NCBI RefSeq assembly: GCF_008274585.1
Contig: NZ_VTRT01000004.1
Location: 372,001 to 436,000 of the forward strand
DNA: 64,000 nucleotides
Direction: 5' to 3'
DNA from: Pedobacter sp. BS3
GTDB lineage: Bacteria > Bacteroidota > Bacteroidia > Sphingobacteriales > Sphingobacteriaceae
In this document: piece after piece, positions 8,093 to 14,833 of the stretch
Layout: the number at the start of each line of letters is the position of its first letter
Position numbering within the stretch: position 1 is the stretch's first letter
Notes under the pieces: generated by a model
Seen by the model: only the letters and a program-made list of their open reading frames with translations
Databases searched by the model: none
Told to the model about the DNA's origin: nothing
Made by a program: the position numbers and the translations under genes

Positions 8093-8119
8093 GAGGGCCT
8101 TTAACGGCCCTCTTTTTTT
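8093..8119. terminator. Hairpin terminator between the HTH and rep genes
   Basis: GAGGGCC (8093-8099) and GGCCCTC (8106-8112) form a stem with a six-base loop. It is followed by seven Ts on the plus strand and by a T5 run on the minus strand. It probably limits read-through from the int-to-HTH genes into rep. The stop codon of the 35-residue frame at 8101-8208 lies in the loop. Confidence 0.6.
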
Positions 8120-8208
8120 GCTGTTAACTTGTCTGCCGTGGTTAATACATTTCTTCCAAACTTCCTGTTGATAAGCTCAATCAGGTATAACACTATCGCC
8201 GCAGCCAT
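8101..8208 (-). CDS. Possible 35-residue peptide coupled to the HTH gene
   Basis: An ATG overlaps the stop codon of the HTH gene by one base (TAATG), the arrangement used for translational coupling. The frame encodes 35 residues with a hydrophobic start (MAAAIVLYLIELINRKFG) and a basic tail, and stops in the loop of the terminator hairpin. It may be a short membrane-associated peptide or chance. Only conservation in related elements would show it is real. Confidence 0.35.
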   Translation of the reverse strand: MAAAIVLYLIELINRKFGRNVLTTADKLTAKKEGR

Positions 8209-8498
8209 TACTTTTTGTAGTTAATGGCATTGAGTGCCTGTAATACATCTTCCCTTTTGTACCGTACTTTATAACCTAAGCGATATGCCTGGATAATACC
8301 TTGCTTAGTATAATCGTGTAAAGTTGGTAGAGAAATGTTTAAGAGTTCGGCTGTTTCCTTGCGGGTAAGGATTTGTTTAACCGGTTCCTGGGGTTGTACT
8401 AATTGAGCTACTTCGGTTTTGACAGCTGCGGTTACGCAATCAGCTAACAGGGTTCTAAACGCTGTAGAATCTAAAGAAGTGAAAATTTGTGTTGTCAT
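8208..8498 (-). CDS. Excisionase-type helix-turn-helix protein
   Basis: The product has 96 residues from the ATG at 8496-8498; an upstream GTG adds nine residues but has no support. Residues about 46-92 form a MerR/excisionase-like winged HTH: LTRKETAELLNISLPTLHDY followed by the wing GYKVRYKREDVLQAL. This domain is the hallmark of HTH_17 proteins in Bacteroidota integrative elements, where they act as directionality factors or activators of excision and rep. The gene lies just upstream of rep. A perfect 21-bp palindrome at 8555-8575 in its leader may be its operator. Confidence 0.85.
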   Translation of the reverse strand: MTTQIFTSLDSTAFRTLLADCVTAAVKTEVAQLVQPQEPVKQILTRKETAELLNISLPTLHDYTKQGIIQAYRLGYKVRYKREDVLQALNAINYKK

Positions 8499-8554
8499 AA
8501 TCTGTTTAATGATTAAATGCAACACGAAATAATAAAAGAAAGAAAGGAGGTTTT

Positions 8555-8575
8555 ATTTAGTAATTATTACTAAAT
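8555..8575. promoter_or_regulatory. 21-bp perfect palindrome upstream of the HTH gene
   Basis: ATTTAGTAAT and ATTACTAAAT flank one central T. It sits between the RteC-like gene and the HTH gene, 57 bp before the HTH start codon, a fitting place for an operator bound by a dimeric regulator. The purine-rich GAAAGGAGG beside it lies on the plus strand and so is not a ribosome binding site for the HTH gene. Confidence 0.5.
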
Positions 8576-8588
8576 ACATTTTTTTGCT

Positions 8589-9296
8589 TCATTGGTTGCA
8601 GTAGCGTTCAAATTCCTTCGCTAGTTCAAGCAAAAAGGGAGATTTTTCTTTTTGGCGTTTTTTTAACTGGGAGAGCGTTTGATTGAATGTAGGGTATTTG
8701 CAGTTAAATGTATTTTCAAAAACTTTTATCAAATCTTCCCGGTGCAGTTTCTTTCCATCTATTGTCTTGAACGCTTGTGCTTCATGCAATGCTGTAATTA
8801 ATTCTGCGAACTGCGATGGCGTAATAGCAAGACGTATATTTGATACTGTCATTTTATGAGATTTAGTTTGTGTTCCTATTTCAATGCCTAGTTCATTGGC
8901 CCGGGTTTCTAAAAATTCTATTTTCTGTAGATTAGAGTTTACTATGGTGTTATTATGTTTAAAAAAAATGTAGTGTATTCGTTTAATCCAAGGACGGTAA
9001 TATTCTTTTATATCCCACAAATAAGAACCTCTAACAATGCCCTCTTCGGTGTATTCTTGCTCTGTAAATTCTAATATTTCTTTAAATACTTCAATCTCTC
9101 GCTGTATAAACATTGTTTCAGAACCATCAATATTTTTTTTAAAACTTTCTAAGGCTTTAGGATAAATTTCTTTGTATTCATCAAACATCAATTGCATCCT
9201 ATTAATACTTAATCCTACTGAATCATAAAATTCAGGAGCCTCTGAAAGAATGTGGTTATTTTTTTTATTATTTTCTTCGTGATCGTCCTTTTTCAT
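8589..9296 (-). CDS. RteC-like protein of the element
   Basis: The product has 235 residues, is mostly helical and lacks a signal peptide. The C-terminal 90 residues (MTVSNIRLAITPSQFAELI, then FENTFNCKYPTFNQTLSQL) resemble the C-terminal part of RteC, the regulator of excision and transfer in Bacteroides conjugative transposons: a strand, a helix pair, and a helix ending in a KKRQ basic turn. The N-terminal half (LMFDEYKEIYPKALESF, and YLWDIKEYYRPWIKRIHY) also fits RteC-type proteins. It lies between the HTH gene and a small gene upstream, and probably belongs to the element's control module. Assignment is by pattern only. Confidence 0.5.
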   Translation of the reverse strand: MKKDDHEENNKKNNHILSEAPEFYDSVGLSINRMQLMFDEYKEIYPKALESFKKNIDGSETMFIQREIEVFKEILEFTEQEYTEEGIVRGSYLWDIKEYYRPWIKRIHYIFFKHNNTIVNSNLQKIEFLETRANELGIEIGTQTKSHKMTVSNIRLAITPSQFAELITALHEAQAFKTIDGKKLHREDLIKVFENTFNCKYPTFNQTLSQLKKRQKEKSPFLLELAKEFERYCNQ

Positions 9297-9441
9297 TATG
9301 CAAGTAATTGAGTGGAGTTATACTATACAAACCGGGGGCTGGTGTTTCCTGGGGAAAGTCGTTTTAATTTGACCGGGTGGGTAAAAACGGCAAACTTTAG
9401 TTAACCTTAAATGCTATTTTCCCCCGTTGGTTTAATGTTGT

Positions 9442-9687
9442 TTAAGATGTGGATTCCGGCTTTCTGATGTTATTAAAGAATTGTTTTAACATCTGATAGG
9501 CAAAAACATTATCAGACCGTTTTAATTCTTCCTGTTCTGCATACTCCTGAGTTTTAATATAGCCCAAAAATGTATGGTCCAGAAATTGGTTGATTGCGTC
9601 TTTGTCGATAACTTTTAACAGCTCTTTGATAGCTGTTTCATTATTAAACTGTGTGTTTGCTGTGTGGTAAGGTGCTGGGGTTTCCAT
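9442..9687 (-). CDS. Small hypothetical protein of the element
   Basis: This 81-residue soluble protein is predicted helical (AIKELLKVIDKDAINQFLD and VFAYQMLKQFFNNIRK). It has no recognisable domain. It starts at an ATG 33 bp after the fic stop codon, on the same strand as int and fic, so it is probably cotranscribed with them. Function unknown. Confidence 0.5.
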   Translation of the reverse strand: METPAPYHTANTQFNNETAIKELLKVIDKDAINQFLDHTFLGYIKTQEYAEQEELKRSDNVFAYQMLKQFFNNIRKPESTS

Positions 9688-9720
9688 AATTTAAATTGTT
9701 AGTGTTGAATGAATGATATA

Positions 9721-10467
9721 TTAAGTCCTTAAAATACCTAAATACTTCTCTAATGCCTGTTTTACAGTATCAGCAACCAATAAAATAAAGTCGGTTTTAT
9801 TTCCGCCTGTCTGTGCTGTTTCCAATGCCTTGTAATATTTTAGCCGGGTTTCGCTGTCGCCTTTCAGTATGGCAATCGGGTAACCGTTCCGTATCAGAAT
9901 TAAATTCATTATCAGGCGGGCTGTACGTCCGTTTCCGTCTATAAACGGGTGTATGGTTACTAACCGCTCATGCAGTTCTGCTGATAGCTCTACAGGGTGC
10001 AGGCTGTCTTTCTGCTCATTGTAAAACCTGAAATAATCTTCCATCTGCTTAGGCACTAAAAAGGGCTGCGGGGGCACAAATTCACTACCTGAAATCAGCA
10101 CCTGTACATCCCGGTATTTCCCGGCGTATTGATCGTTGATGCTTCGCAGTATTAAACGGTGTATGTCCAGCAAAACAGGCTCTGTAAACGGCTCTTTATT
10201 CTTTGCAAGGTCTTTTATAAAGTCGAGGGCGTGAGTGTGATTAATTGCCTCTAAATGGTCTTTTAAGGGTTTGCCGGAAATGGTCAATCCTTTGTGAATA
10301 ACTAATTCAGTTTCCATCAGGGTTAATGTGTTGCCCTCTATCCGGTTACTTTCGTAGGTGTATTCTGTTTCTAATGCTTCTTTAATGCGCTGGTTATCGT
10401 TCTGCCTGTAGCGGTCTAATTCCGTTTTAAGGCTGTCTATCTGCTGTAGTAGTGTGTCTTTATTCAT
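9721..10467 (-). CDS. Fic-domain protein (predicted AMP transferase)
   Basis: The product has 248 residues from the ATG at 10465-10467; an upstream TTG overlaps the int stop and is less likely. The Fic core motif is complete: HPFIDGNGRTAR, with catalytic His, the Asp/Asn phosphate anchor and both Arg-region residues. An N-terminal helix carries SNRIEGN, matching the inhibitory motif [S/T]xxxE[G/N], so this is a self-inhibited (class II-like) Fic protein. Such enzymes typically move AMP onto a hydroxyl group of a target protein. It starts 10 bp after the integrase stop. As cargo tied to int it may act as an addiction or anti-phage module, but no antitoxin gene is adjacent; the target is unknown. 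Confidence 0.9.
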   Translation of the reverse strand: MNKDTLLQQIDSLKTELDRYRQNDNQRIKEALETEYTYESNRIEGNTLTLMETELVIHKGLTISGKPLKDHLEAINHTHALDFIKDLAKNKEPFTEPVLLDIHRLILRSINDQYAGKYRDVQVLISGSEFVPPQPFLVPKQMEDYFRFYNEQKDSLHPVELSAELHERLVTIHPFIDGNGRTARLIMNLILIRNGYPIAILKGDSETRLKYYKALETAQTGGNKTDFILLVADTVKQALEKYLGILRT

Positions 10468-10477
10468 AGTGTATTTT

Positions 10478-11764
10478 TTAAACAACCTTTAACATCTGCC
10501 TATGCCATATTTCACGTAATTTTTCAGCGTGTTCTTTCGGCGTAACCTTTATGTATTTCATAAAATTACTTTCGGTCTTATGTCCTGTTATTGCCATTAT
10601 GGTTAGGGTTGGAACGTTCATGTTATAGGCATTGGTAGCAAAAGACCTGCGGGCTGTATGGGTTGTAATGAGTTCATATTTAGGCGTACTGATAACCGTT
10701 TTAACTCCTGCTGTAGTGCGCTCTTTTTGTATCGTTTCATTTATCCCGGCCAGCTCTCCAACTTCTTTAATGTAATCGTTTAGTTTTTGGTTGCTGATCG
10801 GCAGGGGCAGGCTGTTTTCTGTTAATCCCTCATAGCGTTTCATTATAGCCGTTATTGCCGGGTGTATAGGGATAACTACAGGTTTGCCCGTCTTTTGGGT
10901 CTTAACCTCTATAAATTCGCCTTTAATGTCTTTGGGATTAATATTACTGAAATCGGAAAACCGCAGCCCTGTCCAGCATCCTACTAAAAACAGATCCCGC
11001 ACACGTTCTAAACGTGGGTTCTGCGATAAGTCCAGGTTAAAGATAGTTTCCAGTTCCTGCGGGTTTAGATAGATATTGTTTACATCCTCTGTAATGGCTG
11101 TAAACCTTGTGAAATCTATCCGGGTGTTTATCCCTGCAAAACTTGCATCTTTTAGTATCGCCTTTAATGTCCTGATATGTTTGCCTATGGTATTGTTCGA
11201 GTATTTACGGCTGTTGGTCAGGAATTTTACAAAGTCATAGTAAAAATCTTGGGTAACATCTTCAAACAATATGGGTTTGCGCCTTTTAGCCTGAAACTGT
11301 TTTAATACCGAAAGGTGTGTTTTGTAGATTTTATAAATTGAGCTGGATAGAGGTTTTCCGGTTTTGGTCAAACGCCGCCCGGTTTCAATTTCATTCAAAA
11401 AATGTTCGGCATAGGTTACAAGGGTATGATGCAGGGTCTTTTCAGGCTGTTGTTTATTAAACAGCTCTGCCTGTATAAATTCTTTTATGGTGTCAGGCCG
11501 GGGCTGTTCCCCGTCGTTATCGTTTAAATACTGTCTGTAAATATTCAGGGTTGATTTTTCGTAGTTCTCCAACCGCTGGTTAAATTCTACATGAGTAGGG
11601 AAACCCGTTTTGTTTGCACGCTGTTTTTTTGCATTCCAGTATTTGGGATTTATCTTTTCTACAGTTCCAATCTTAACCCTTTTGCCATAGAAAGAAAGAA
11701 ACAGCATTACGCCCGTTTCCTTTTCTGCTGCGTTATCCCGCAGGTAAAAATTTACGTCTGCCAT
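10478..11764 (-). CDS. Tyrosine site-specific integrase of the element
   Basis: The product has 428 residues from the ATG at 11762-11764, giving MADVNFYLRDN, the usual start of Bacteroidota integrases; the upstream TTG extension is not needed. Order of domains: N-terminal arm-binding domain (about 1-90), SAM-like core-binding domain (about 105-205, with YKTHLSVLKQFQAKRRK), catalytic domain (about 215-420). Catalytic residues seen: Arg in GCWTGLRFSDF, HTARRSF (HxxR), and ITGHKTESNFMKYI (His and nucleophile Tyr). It should recombine the 13-bp tRNA-Phe core site, using the GGGTACA arm repeats. Confidence 0.95.
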   Translation of the reverse strand: MADVNFYLRDNAAEKETGVMLFLSFYGKRVKIGTVEKINPKYWNAKKQRANKTGFPTHVEFNQRLENYEKSTLNIYRQYLNDNDGEQPRPDTIKEFIQAELFNKQQPEKTLHHTLVTYAEHFLNEIETGRRLTKTGKPLSSSIYKIYKTHLSVLKQFQAKRRKPILFEDVTQDFYYDFVKFLTNSRKYSNNTIGKHIRTLKAILKDASFAGINTRIDFTRFTAITEDVNNIYLNPQELETIFNLDLSQNPRLERVRDLFLVGCWTGLRFSDFSNINPKDIKGEFIEVKTQKTGKPVVIPIHPAITAIMKRYEGLTENSLPLPISNQKLNDYIKEVGELAGINETIQKERTTAGVKTVISTPKYELITTHTARRSFATNAYNMNVPTLTIMAITGHKTESNFMKYIKVTPKEHAEKLREIWHRQMLKVV

Positions 11765-11788
11765 TACTTGAATAATTGAACAGTACAA

Positions 11789-11834
11789 GTGTACCCATTT
11801 TTAAATTTGGGTACAAATTTGGGTACACTTTTTT
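11789..11834. promoter_or_regulatory. Right arm-type integrase repeats
   Basis: GTGTACCC (11789-11796, inverted) is followed by the direct pair GGGTACA at 11809 and GGGTACAC at 11821, with 12-bp spacing, and a T-run. The direct pair duplicates the arrangement at 4699-4722. It lies just upstream of the integrase start codon, so integrase binding could also repress its own gene. Confidence 0.7.
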
Positions 11835-11945
11835 TTAATTAGTCCTTATTTTGTTTAACTGCTCTTAATCACAAAATGCGTTTAAATGGCATTTAATACG
11901 GTTTTTTGGTTTCGTTTAACTTAATAAAATAGCAGGGTTACGGTA

Positions 11946-11958
11946 CAGCTGGTACCAC
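11946..11958. repeat. Right attachment core
   Basis: This copy of CAGCTGGTACCAC is identical to the tRNA-Phe 3' end at 4629-4641. Beyond it lies the hairpin that would follow the tRNA in an empty chromosome. Confidence 0.88.
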
Positions 11959-11960
11959 TA

Positions 11961-11999
11961 AACCGCACTGTAGTATACTACAATGCGGTTTTCTCTTTT
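11961..11999 (+). terminator. Displaced ancestral tRNA-Phe terminator
   Basis: AACCGCA (11961-11967) pairs with TGCGGTT (11984-11990) and encloses a second palindrome, GTAGTATACTAC. TTCTCTTTT follows. It is 3 bp beyond the right att core. With the element excised, it would lie directly after tRNA-Phe. Confidence 0.75.
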
Positions 12000-12073
12000 A
12001 TGCGTCACTAAAAGCGTCATTCTTTGAGAGAAATAACCTGATTAAACCTTATACGGATACCTTCAACCTTCAA

Positions 12074-12787
12074 TCATATATTTTTCCCATCAATCAGTCT
12101 GAAAAAATAATCACGGTAGGTATCGCCTATCGGGATGATCTTATCGCCGATAAAAATACGGCTTCGCTCAATACTTTCAATTTTATCAAGCGCTACAATA
12201 TAGGATTTATGAACCCGTACAAACTGCCCCGCCGGAAGCACATCTTCCATTTTTTTCATATTTTGCAGAGTGATGATACGTTCTGTAGCGGTAAATATGG
12301 AAATGTAATCTTTTAACCCTTCGATGTAAAGAATATCGTTAAGGTCTACCTTCTGGATTTTATGTTCGGTTTTTACAAAAATAAAATCGTTGGCAGGCTG
12401 TTGTGCCGGAGCTTCGGTTTTGCTGACCGGCGGATTTGAGGCAGCCTGCACCTTTTGTACCGCTTTATAAAAACGGTCGAACGCGATGGGCTTTAGCAGG
12501 TAATCGGTTACTTCAAGCTCGTAGCCATCCAGGGCATATTCCGGATAAGCCGTGGTCAATATCACCGCACATTTTTTATTGATAATTTTCAGGAACTGAA
12601 TGCCGGTAAGCTCTGGCATCTGTACATCCAGGAAAACCAGGTCGGCCTGCCCGTTTTGTACCAGCTCAAGGGCCTCAAAAGCGCTTGTTGTTGCTTTAAC
12701 CAGGTTCAGCGTGGGGACTTTTTCTACGTAATCCGTTAAAATATCCAACGCTAACGGCTCATCATCTACTACCAAACATCGTATCAT
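12074..12787 (-). CDS. LytTR-family response regulator
   Basis: The product has 237 residues. A CheY-like receiver occupies about 1-120, with the acidic pair DD8-9 (VVDDEPLA), phospho-acceptor Asp near residue 54 (LVFLDVQMPELTG) and the conserved lysine in TDYLLKPIAF. A LytTR DNA-binding domain follows from about 135 (FVKTEHKIQKVDLNDILYIE, then FVRVHKSYIVALDKI). It is the expected partner of the LytS-type kinase at 13443-14459, but a GNAT gene with its own borders now lies between them. A heptad array directly precedes the start codon. Confidence 0.95.
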   Translation of the reverse strand: MIRCLVVDDEPLALDILTDYVEKVPTLNLVKATTSAFEALELVQNGQADLVFLDVQMPELTGIQFLKIINKKCAVILTTAYPEYALDGYELEVTDYLLKPIAFDRFYKAVQKVQAASNPPVSKTEAPAQQPANDFIFVKTEHKIQKVDLNDILYIEGLKDYISIFTATERIITLQNMKKMEDVLPAGQFVRVHKSYIVALDKIESIERSRIFIGDKIIPIGDTYRDYFFRLIDGKNI

Positions 12788-12825
12788 ACTATGAAGTAAA
12801 AAGTCAAAAGTAAAAAGTAAAAGCT
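12788..12825. repeat. Heptad array abutting the LytTR start codon
   Basis: Five 7-bp words (ATGAAGT, AAAAAGT, CAAAAGT, AAAAAGT, AAAAGCT) start three bases beyond the start codon. The array closely resembles the one at 18861-18895 in front of metK, at the same distance. In the mRNA it is a pyrimidine-rich leader. Confidence 0.65.
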
Positions 12826-12883
12826 ACAATTGGTTGAGATTAATCAATCAAATCACAGGAGCCTCATCGTTTTTTGGCAAACC

Positions 12884-13442
12884 CTTGTTAGCGGTTCGGG
12901 TATTTGTTATGTTAGTTTTTTCATTCGTCATTTAGCTCTCTTGTCAGTACCAACATGTGCTTCGCTTGAATACCATTTTCGTAAATCGGTTCAGCATAGT
13001 TGTCCGTAAAAAAATGTCTTTTGATGCCCGTTATTTCAAAGTCAAGTTTCTGATACAAATAAAGTTGCCCGACACTTGAATTTGCTGTCCCGATGCAAAT
13101 ATTTTTTTGTCTGTTAAGCAAGGCAACCTGGACAGCATTTTCTATCAAAAAGCTACCAATTCCTTGTCCGTGAAGTTCTGGTTTTACAGCAACGTTTTTG
13201 ATTTCAACTGTTTCTGTTGTCAATAGAAATAACACGATAACGCCAAGTGTTTCGCCATTTTGTCTTGCTATATAAATGTCTGACTGTTTCAAGTATTCGT
13301 CAACTAATTCTTTTGACGGGTCTGCAAGCAACAAAAGTTCGTAAGGAATTTGGTCGTCCTTATCAAGTTTATCAAAAGTTATATTTTGGTTTTTAACTGT
13401 CATTTTTTTCTTGGCGATGTTGTCGTTTTTGCCTGACCGCTA
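12884..13442 (-). mobile_element. GNAT gene cassette inserted in the lyt operon
   Basis: The segment between the kinase and regulator genes is bordered in gene direction by TAGCGGTCA on the 5' side, starting one base after the kinase stop codon, and by CGAACCGCTAACAAG on the 3' side. The DHFR-family gene at 34048 has the same 9-bp and 15-bp borders. No transposase or integrase is encoded. This is interpreted as a gene-cassette insertion; the recombinase is unknown. Confidence 0.55.
12921..13403 (-). CDS. GNAT-family N-acetyltransferase
   Basis: The product has 160 residues. The GNAT core is visible: VEIKNVAVKPELHGQGIGSF contains the acetyl-CoA-binding V-x-P-x-x-x-x-Q-G-I-G loop of motif A, followed by a helix (LIENAVQVALLN) and the motif B region with LYLYQKLDFEITGI. 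The substrate cannot be told. It lies between a histidine kinase and its response regulator, which are normally adjacent, and carries cassette-like borders. It is therefore an acquired gene rather than part of the signalling system. Small acetyltransferases are common cargo of integron cassettes. Confidence 0.88.
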   Translation of the reverse strand: MTVKNQNITFDKLDKDDQIPYELLLLADPSKELVDEYLKQSDIYIARQNGETLGVIVLFLLTTETVEIKNVAVKPELHGQGIGSFLIENAVQVALLNRQKNICIGTANSSVGQLYLYQKLDFEITGIKRHFFTDNYAEPIYENGIQAKHMLVLTRELNDE

Positions 13443-14459
13443 TCATAAATCTAACTGTAATTCACACTGGTATACCTGTTCTGTATCATCCACTTGTAAG
13501 TGATATTGCCGCGGATAAAGCAGATCCAGCCTCCGGATAACATTTTGCAGACCGATACCACCGGTCTCATCCTTATTGAGCTTGCTTTTTTTGTTGCGCA
13601 GGCGAAAGGATAACTTTTTCCCTGCTGTTGTAATGCTGATCGTTATCGGGTTATTGGCATCGGTTGCCAAACCGTGTTTAAAGGCATTTTCCACAAAAGG
13701 AATCAGGATAAGCGGAGCAATGGTTTGCCCGCTATAATCGCCGGACACCGAGAAATTGATATAGACCTGGTCTTTAAACCGCAATTTCTGTAACTCGATA
13801 TAATTTTCAAGATACCGGATCTCCTTGGCCAGCTCCACCTGTTTATCGTTGCTCTCGTACAGCATGTAACGCATCATTTCAGAGAGCTTTAATACGGCTT
13901 CCGGTGTTTTGGGCGATTGTTTGTAGGCCAGCGAATAAATATTGTTCAGGGAATTAAGCAGAAAATGCGGATTTATCTGTGATTTCAGGAAGGCGAGCTC
14001 GGCTGTCAGCTTTTCGCTTTGCAGGTTTTTACGTACACGCTCATTGATAAACCAGTCTATGCAGAACTTAAACCCTGAGCTTAAGAATACAAAGAACGTG
14101 CTGGTAAAAATCGCCGCAAGGTAGTATTCATAAAAGGTAAGATGATATTCTTTGTTGTCGCCCCGTATCAGTATGATATCCTTGAAAAAGGTAGCCATAC
14201 CGTATTTGATTAAGGCCGAAACCAGTATCAGGAGAATAACGGTAACGCCGTATCGCCAGTAACGCTCTTGTATCAGGTATTTGGGAAACAGGTACAGGTA
14301 ATTGGAATAAAAAACGGCAATATTAATAACTCCGAAATATACATAGATAACAATGCCCTTTGTGGTAACATCCGCGTTTTTACTGCTGATAAACAGCAGC
14401 AACAGGATGATGGCGATCCACACGCAGGCATGCAGTACGATACTCCGGGTTTTATTCAT
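13443..14459 (-). CDS. LytS-type sensor histidine kinase
   Basis: The product has 338 residues. Four membrane segments lie at about 9-27, 37-58, 71-92 and 117-138. A short coiled coil leads to the His_kinase domain with phospho-acceptor His165 (QINPHFLLNSLNNIYSL) and a HATPase domain (about 240-338, with LIPFVENAFKHGL as N-box and GGIGLQNVIRRL as G-box). There is no periplasmic sensor domain of size, so the membrane part probably senses. The partner is the LytTR regulator at 12074-12787, from which it is now separated by an inserted GNAT cassette, which may weaken cotranscription. Confidence 0.95.
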   Translation of the reverse strand: MNKTRSIVLHACVWIAIILLLLFISSKNADVTTKGIVIYVYFGVINIAVFYSNYLYLFPKYLIQERYWRYGVTVILLILVSALIKYGMATFFKDIILIRGDNKEYHLTFYEYYLAAIFTSTFFVFLSSGFKFCIDWFINERVRKNLQSEKLTAELAFLKSQINPHFLLNSLNNIYSLAYKQSPKTPEAVLKLSEMMRYMLYESNDKQVELAKEIRYLENYIELQKLRFKDQVYINFSVSGDYSGQTIAPLILIPFVENAFKHGLATDANNPITISITTAGKKLSFRLRNKKSKLNKDETGGIGLQNVIRRLDLLYPRQYHLQVDDTEQVYQCELQLDL

Positions 14460-14656
14460 TGCTTAAATATACATTCGGATGCGAAGTAACGGCCGACGGT
14501 TTAGACCAACTGGCTAAATTTATCTGCCAACAGGCAAATTAGCGCTTATTCCTGCCTGGCGCCGGTTTATCTAATAAAAAGGCCTGTAAGTCTAAATAAT
14601 TTTAATACGTGTGAAACTTGCTGTTGCTTTGAATCGTCAACTAAAAAACAACCGTT

Positions 14657-14833
14657 ATGAAGAAGTTATTCAGCTCAGTTTCGCCTTTCTTACTGGTATT
14701 ATTACCTGTGTTTGTTTGTATTGGCATATTGGCATTTGCCGGCCACGATGCCGTTTCGCCCGAGCGCCTGAATGCCAGCCTTAATTTTGAATTACCTGCC
14801 GTTAAAGGTCTTTTTGTTAAAGCCCTGTTTTAA
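14657..14833 (+). CDS. Small membrane or exported protein, 58 residues
   Basis: The frame opens with MKKLFSSVSPFLLVLLPVFV and continues hydrophobic to about residue 28, so it is a single membrane span or signal peptide. A short polar tail of about 30 residues follows (HDAVSPERLNASLNFELP). An alanine-rich AFAGHD could be a signal peptidase I site. It is transcribed divergently from the kinase gene and its stop overlaps the stop of the convergent beta-CASP gene by 4 bp. No homologue is recognised. Codon use is ordinary for the window and the frame is well formed, so it is probably a real gene. Confidence 0.5.
   Translation: MKKLFSSVSPFLLVLLPVFVCIGILAFAGHDAVSPERLNASLNFELPAVKGLFVKALF

Larger units (their letters stand above)
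4629..11958. mobile_element. 7.3-kb integrative element in tRNA-Phe
   Basis: The element is bounded by a 13-bp direct repeat (CAGCTGGTACCAC) formed by the tRNA-Phe 3' end and a second copy at 11946-11958. A tyrosine integrase points inward from the right end. A Fic protein, a small protein, an RteC-like protein, an HTH protein and a Rep-like protein all lie on the minus strand. A pocket next to the left end holds three genes unrelated to mobility. No relaxase, type IV secretion, capsid or Zot-type ATPase gene is present. It is therefore a small integrative element that would depend on rolling-circle replication and a helper for spread. The tRNA's original terminator now lies just outside the right end. 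Confidence 0.88.

Noticed and set aside
4629-11958. Inovirus prophage, because of the G2P-like Rep
   Set aside because: There is no Zot/pI-type ATPase and no run of small coat-protein genes, so a virion is not supported.
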